Source of the DNA: Clavibacter michiganensis subsp. tessellarius
GTDB taxonomy: Bacteria; Actinomycetota; Actinomycetes; Actinomycetales; Microbacteriaceae
Assembly (NCBI RefSeq): GCF_021922985.1
Contig: NZ_CP040788.1
Location: 124,001-188,000, forward strand
DNA: 64,000 bases
Direction of reading: 5' to 3'
This document shows positions 62,966 through 64,000 of the stretch, piece by piece. The position numbers and the translations under genes are program-made. The notes below the pieces were generated by a model. It saw only the letters and a list, made by a program, of their open reading frames with translations. It was not told the origin of the DNA and searched no databases. The number at the start of each line of letters is the position of its first letter. Position 1 is the first letter of the stretch.

Positions 62966-64000
62966 GCCTCACCCAGCCCATCCGGCACCCGGACACCGGG
63001 TCGCCGCGCATCATGACCACGCGGGCCTGGTGGCTCGTCGTGCTGAACGTGCTGATCCCGGGATCCGCCCAGGTGCTCGCGGGGAACCGCCGGCTCGGCC
63101 GCATCGGCCTCGCCTCGACGCTCGTCGTCTGGACGGTCGGCGTCGTCGCCGCGGGCCTCGCGCTCTTCGCCCGCGGGGCGCTGATCCAGCTGGTCTCCGA
63201 GGAGTGGCTGCTCCTCGTGCTGCAGGTGCTGCTCGCGGCCTACGCCGTGCTCTGGGTCGTGCTCGCGCTCGACACCCTGCGGCTCGCGCGCATCATCCGG
63301 GTCGCGCCGCGGGCGCGGCCGATCATCGCCGCTCTGTCCGTGCTGCTGATGGTGGGCACGGCCGGATCCGCCGGGTACGCGGCCTACGTCGTGGGCGTCG
63401 GTCGCGGCGCCCTCGGCGGCATCTTCGGCGACTACGCGGGCGAGCCGCCCGTCGACGGCCGGTACAACATCATGCTGCTCGGCGGCGACGCGGGCAGCGA
63501 CCGGGCGGGCCTCCGCCCCGACAGCATCACCGTCGTCAGCATCGACGCCGCCACGGGACGCGCCACCATGGTGGGCCTCCCGCGCGACATGGAGGACGTG
63601 CCGTTCTCCGACGGGTCGCCGCTGCAGGCGCGCTACCCGAAGGGCTACACGCACTGCGACGTGGACGCGTGCATGCTCAACTCCATCTACACGGAGGTGG
63701 AGGTCTACAAGCAGGACCTCTACCCCGACGCGAAGGCCAAGGGCAGCCTGCCCGGCATCGAGGCGATGCGCGAGGCCGTGCAGGGCGTCACGGGGCTCAC
63801 GATCCAGTACTACGTCCTCATCGACATGCAGGGCTTCGCCGACATGGTCGACGCGCTCGGCGGCATCGACGTCGACGTGAAGCGCCGCATCGGCATGGGC
63901 TCGGGCCACGACGACAAGTTCCGGCCGGTGCCCATCCCCGAGTGGATCGAGCCGGGCCAGCAGAAGCTCGACGGGTACCACGCCCTCTGGTACGCGCGCT
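62962..64000 (+). CDS. LytR-CpsA-Psr (LCP) family cell-wall polymer ligase (3' end outside window)
   Basis: Transfers undecaprenyl-linked glycopolymers onto peptidoglycan outside the membrane. 346 codons are visible, with no stop before the window ends. Unlike the usual single-helix LCP, it starts with about four hydrophobic segments (residues 24-155: [59 protein letters not shown] and [20 protein letters not shown]). The LCP domain then begins: [40 protein letters not shown] with RDM, and [23 protein letters not shown] start overlaps purE by four bases. Confidence 0.9.
   Translation, partial: MSLTQPIRHPDTGSPRIMTTRAWWLVVLNVLIPGSAQVLAGNRRLGRIGLASTLVVWTVGVVAAGLALFARGALIQLVSEEWLLLVLQVLLAAYAVLWVVLALDTLRLARIIRVAPRARPIIAALSVLLMVGTAGSAGYAAYVVGVGRGALGGIFGDYAGEPPVDGRYNIMLLGGDAGSDRAGLRPDSITVVSIDAATGRATMVGLPRDMEDVPFSDGSPLQARYPKGYTHCDVDACMLNSIYTEVEVYKQDLYPDAKAKGSLPGIEAMREAVQGVTGLTIQYYVLIDMQGFADMVDALGGIDVDVKRRIGMGSGHDDKFRPVPIPEWIEPGQQKLDGYHALWYAR

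Overview
The window is high-GC DNA (about 70-75% G+C) from an actinobacterium, most likely a member of the Microbacteriaceae close to Clavibacter. Four things point there: GTG starts are frequent, many promoters have a TANNNT -10 box placed 5-8 bases before the start codon (leaderless mRNAs), acyl-CoA carboxylase has the actinobacterial AccBC + beta + epsilon form, and GGATCC is strikingly over-represented. This is an inference from gene content and base composition; no rRNA or tRNA gene is visible. The content is mainly chromosomal housekeeping and nutrient uptake. No insertion sequence, phage, integrase or CRISPR array was found.

Layout: (1) 1-5.4 kb, the end of a sugar ABC transporter operon (two permeases), a family 3 glycoside hydrolase and a LacI-type regulator. 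(2) 5.4-9.6 kb, a MOSC protein, two paralogous MHS-type transporters and small membrane proteins. (3) 9.6-16.3 kb, a translationally coupled minus-strand operon: two peptide/metal-type ABC ATPases, an MFS transporter, a solute-binding lipoprotein and an unusual fused double permease, driven by a promoter that overlaps an inverted repeat. (4) 16.3-20.1 kb, the riboflavin operon ribD-ribE-ribBA-ribH behind an FMN riboswitch. (5) 20.2-25.8 kb, HAD phosphatase, trpS, xthA, a YihY/BrkB membrane protein and ptsI. (6) 25.9-29.6 kb, succinate dehydrogenase sdhCDAB. (7) 29.6-32.1 kb, a mannosyltransferase-like gene divergent from mannose-1-phosphate guanylyltransferase. (8) 32.1-47.7 kb, a nucleoside uptake and salvage region: two BMP lipoproteins, an ABC transporter, cytidine deaminase, pyrimidine phosphorylase, nucleoside hydrolase, adenosine deaminase, PTS IIA/IIB without IIC, a MerR regulator with a membrane protein, a hexose/pentose phosphomutase and purine nucleoside phosphorylase. 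(9) 47.8-60.2 kb, a dihydrolipoamide-dehydrogenase-like flavoprotein, biotin-dependent acyl-CoA carboxylase genes (AccBC, beta, epsilon), Maf and BirA. These are interrupted by an RNA methyltransferase and a response regulator / histidine kinase / degenerate-kinase trio. (10) 60.2-64 kb, a PH-domain protein, purK, purE and the start of an LCP cell-wall ligase.

How they fit together: BMP lipoproteins and the ABC transporter would import nucleosides. Cdd, DeoA, Add, PNP and nucleoside hydrolase would split them into bases and (deoxy)ribose phosphates, and the phosphomutase could feed pentose or hexose phosphates into central metabolism. BirA sits beside the carboxylase whose biotin-carrier domain it charges. 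ManC makes GDP-mannose for the adjacent glycosyltransferase. The least ordinary parts are the ABC/MFS operon with the fused permease, the three-gene signalling cassette with its downstream hairpin array, the 51-bp tandem repeat in a promoter region, and the orphan PTS IIA/IIB pair.
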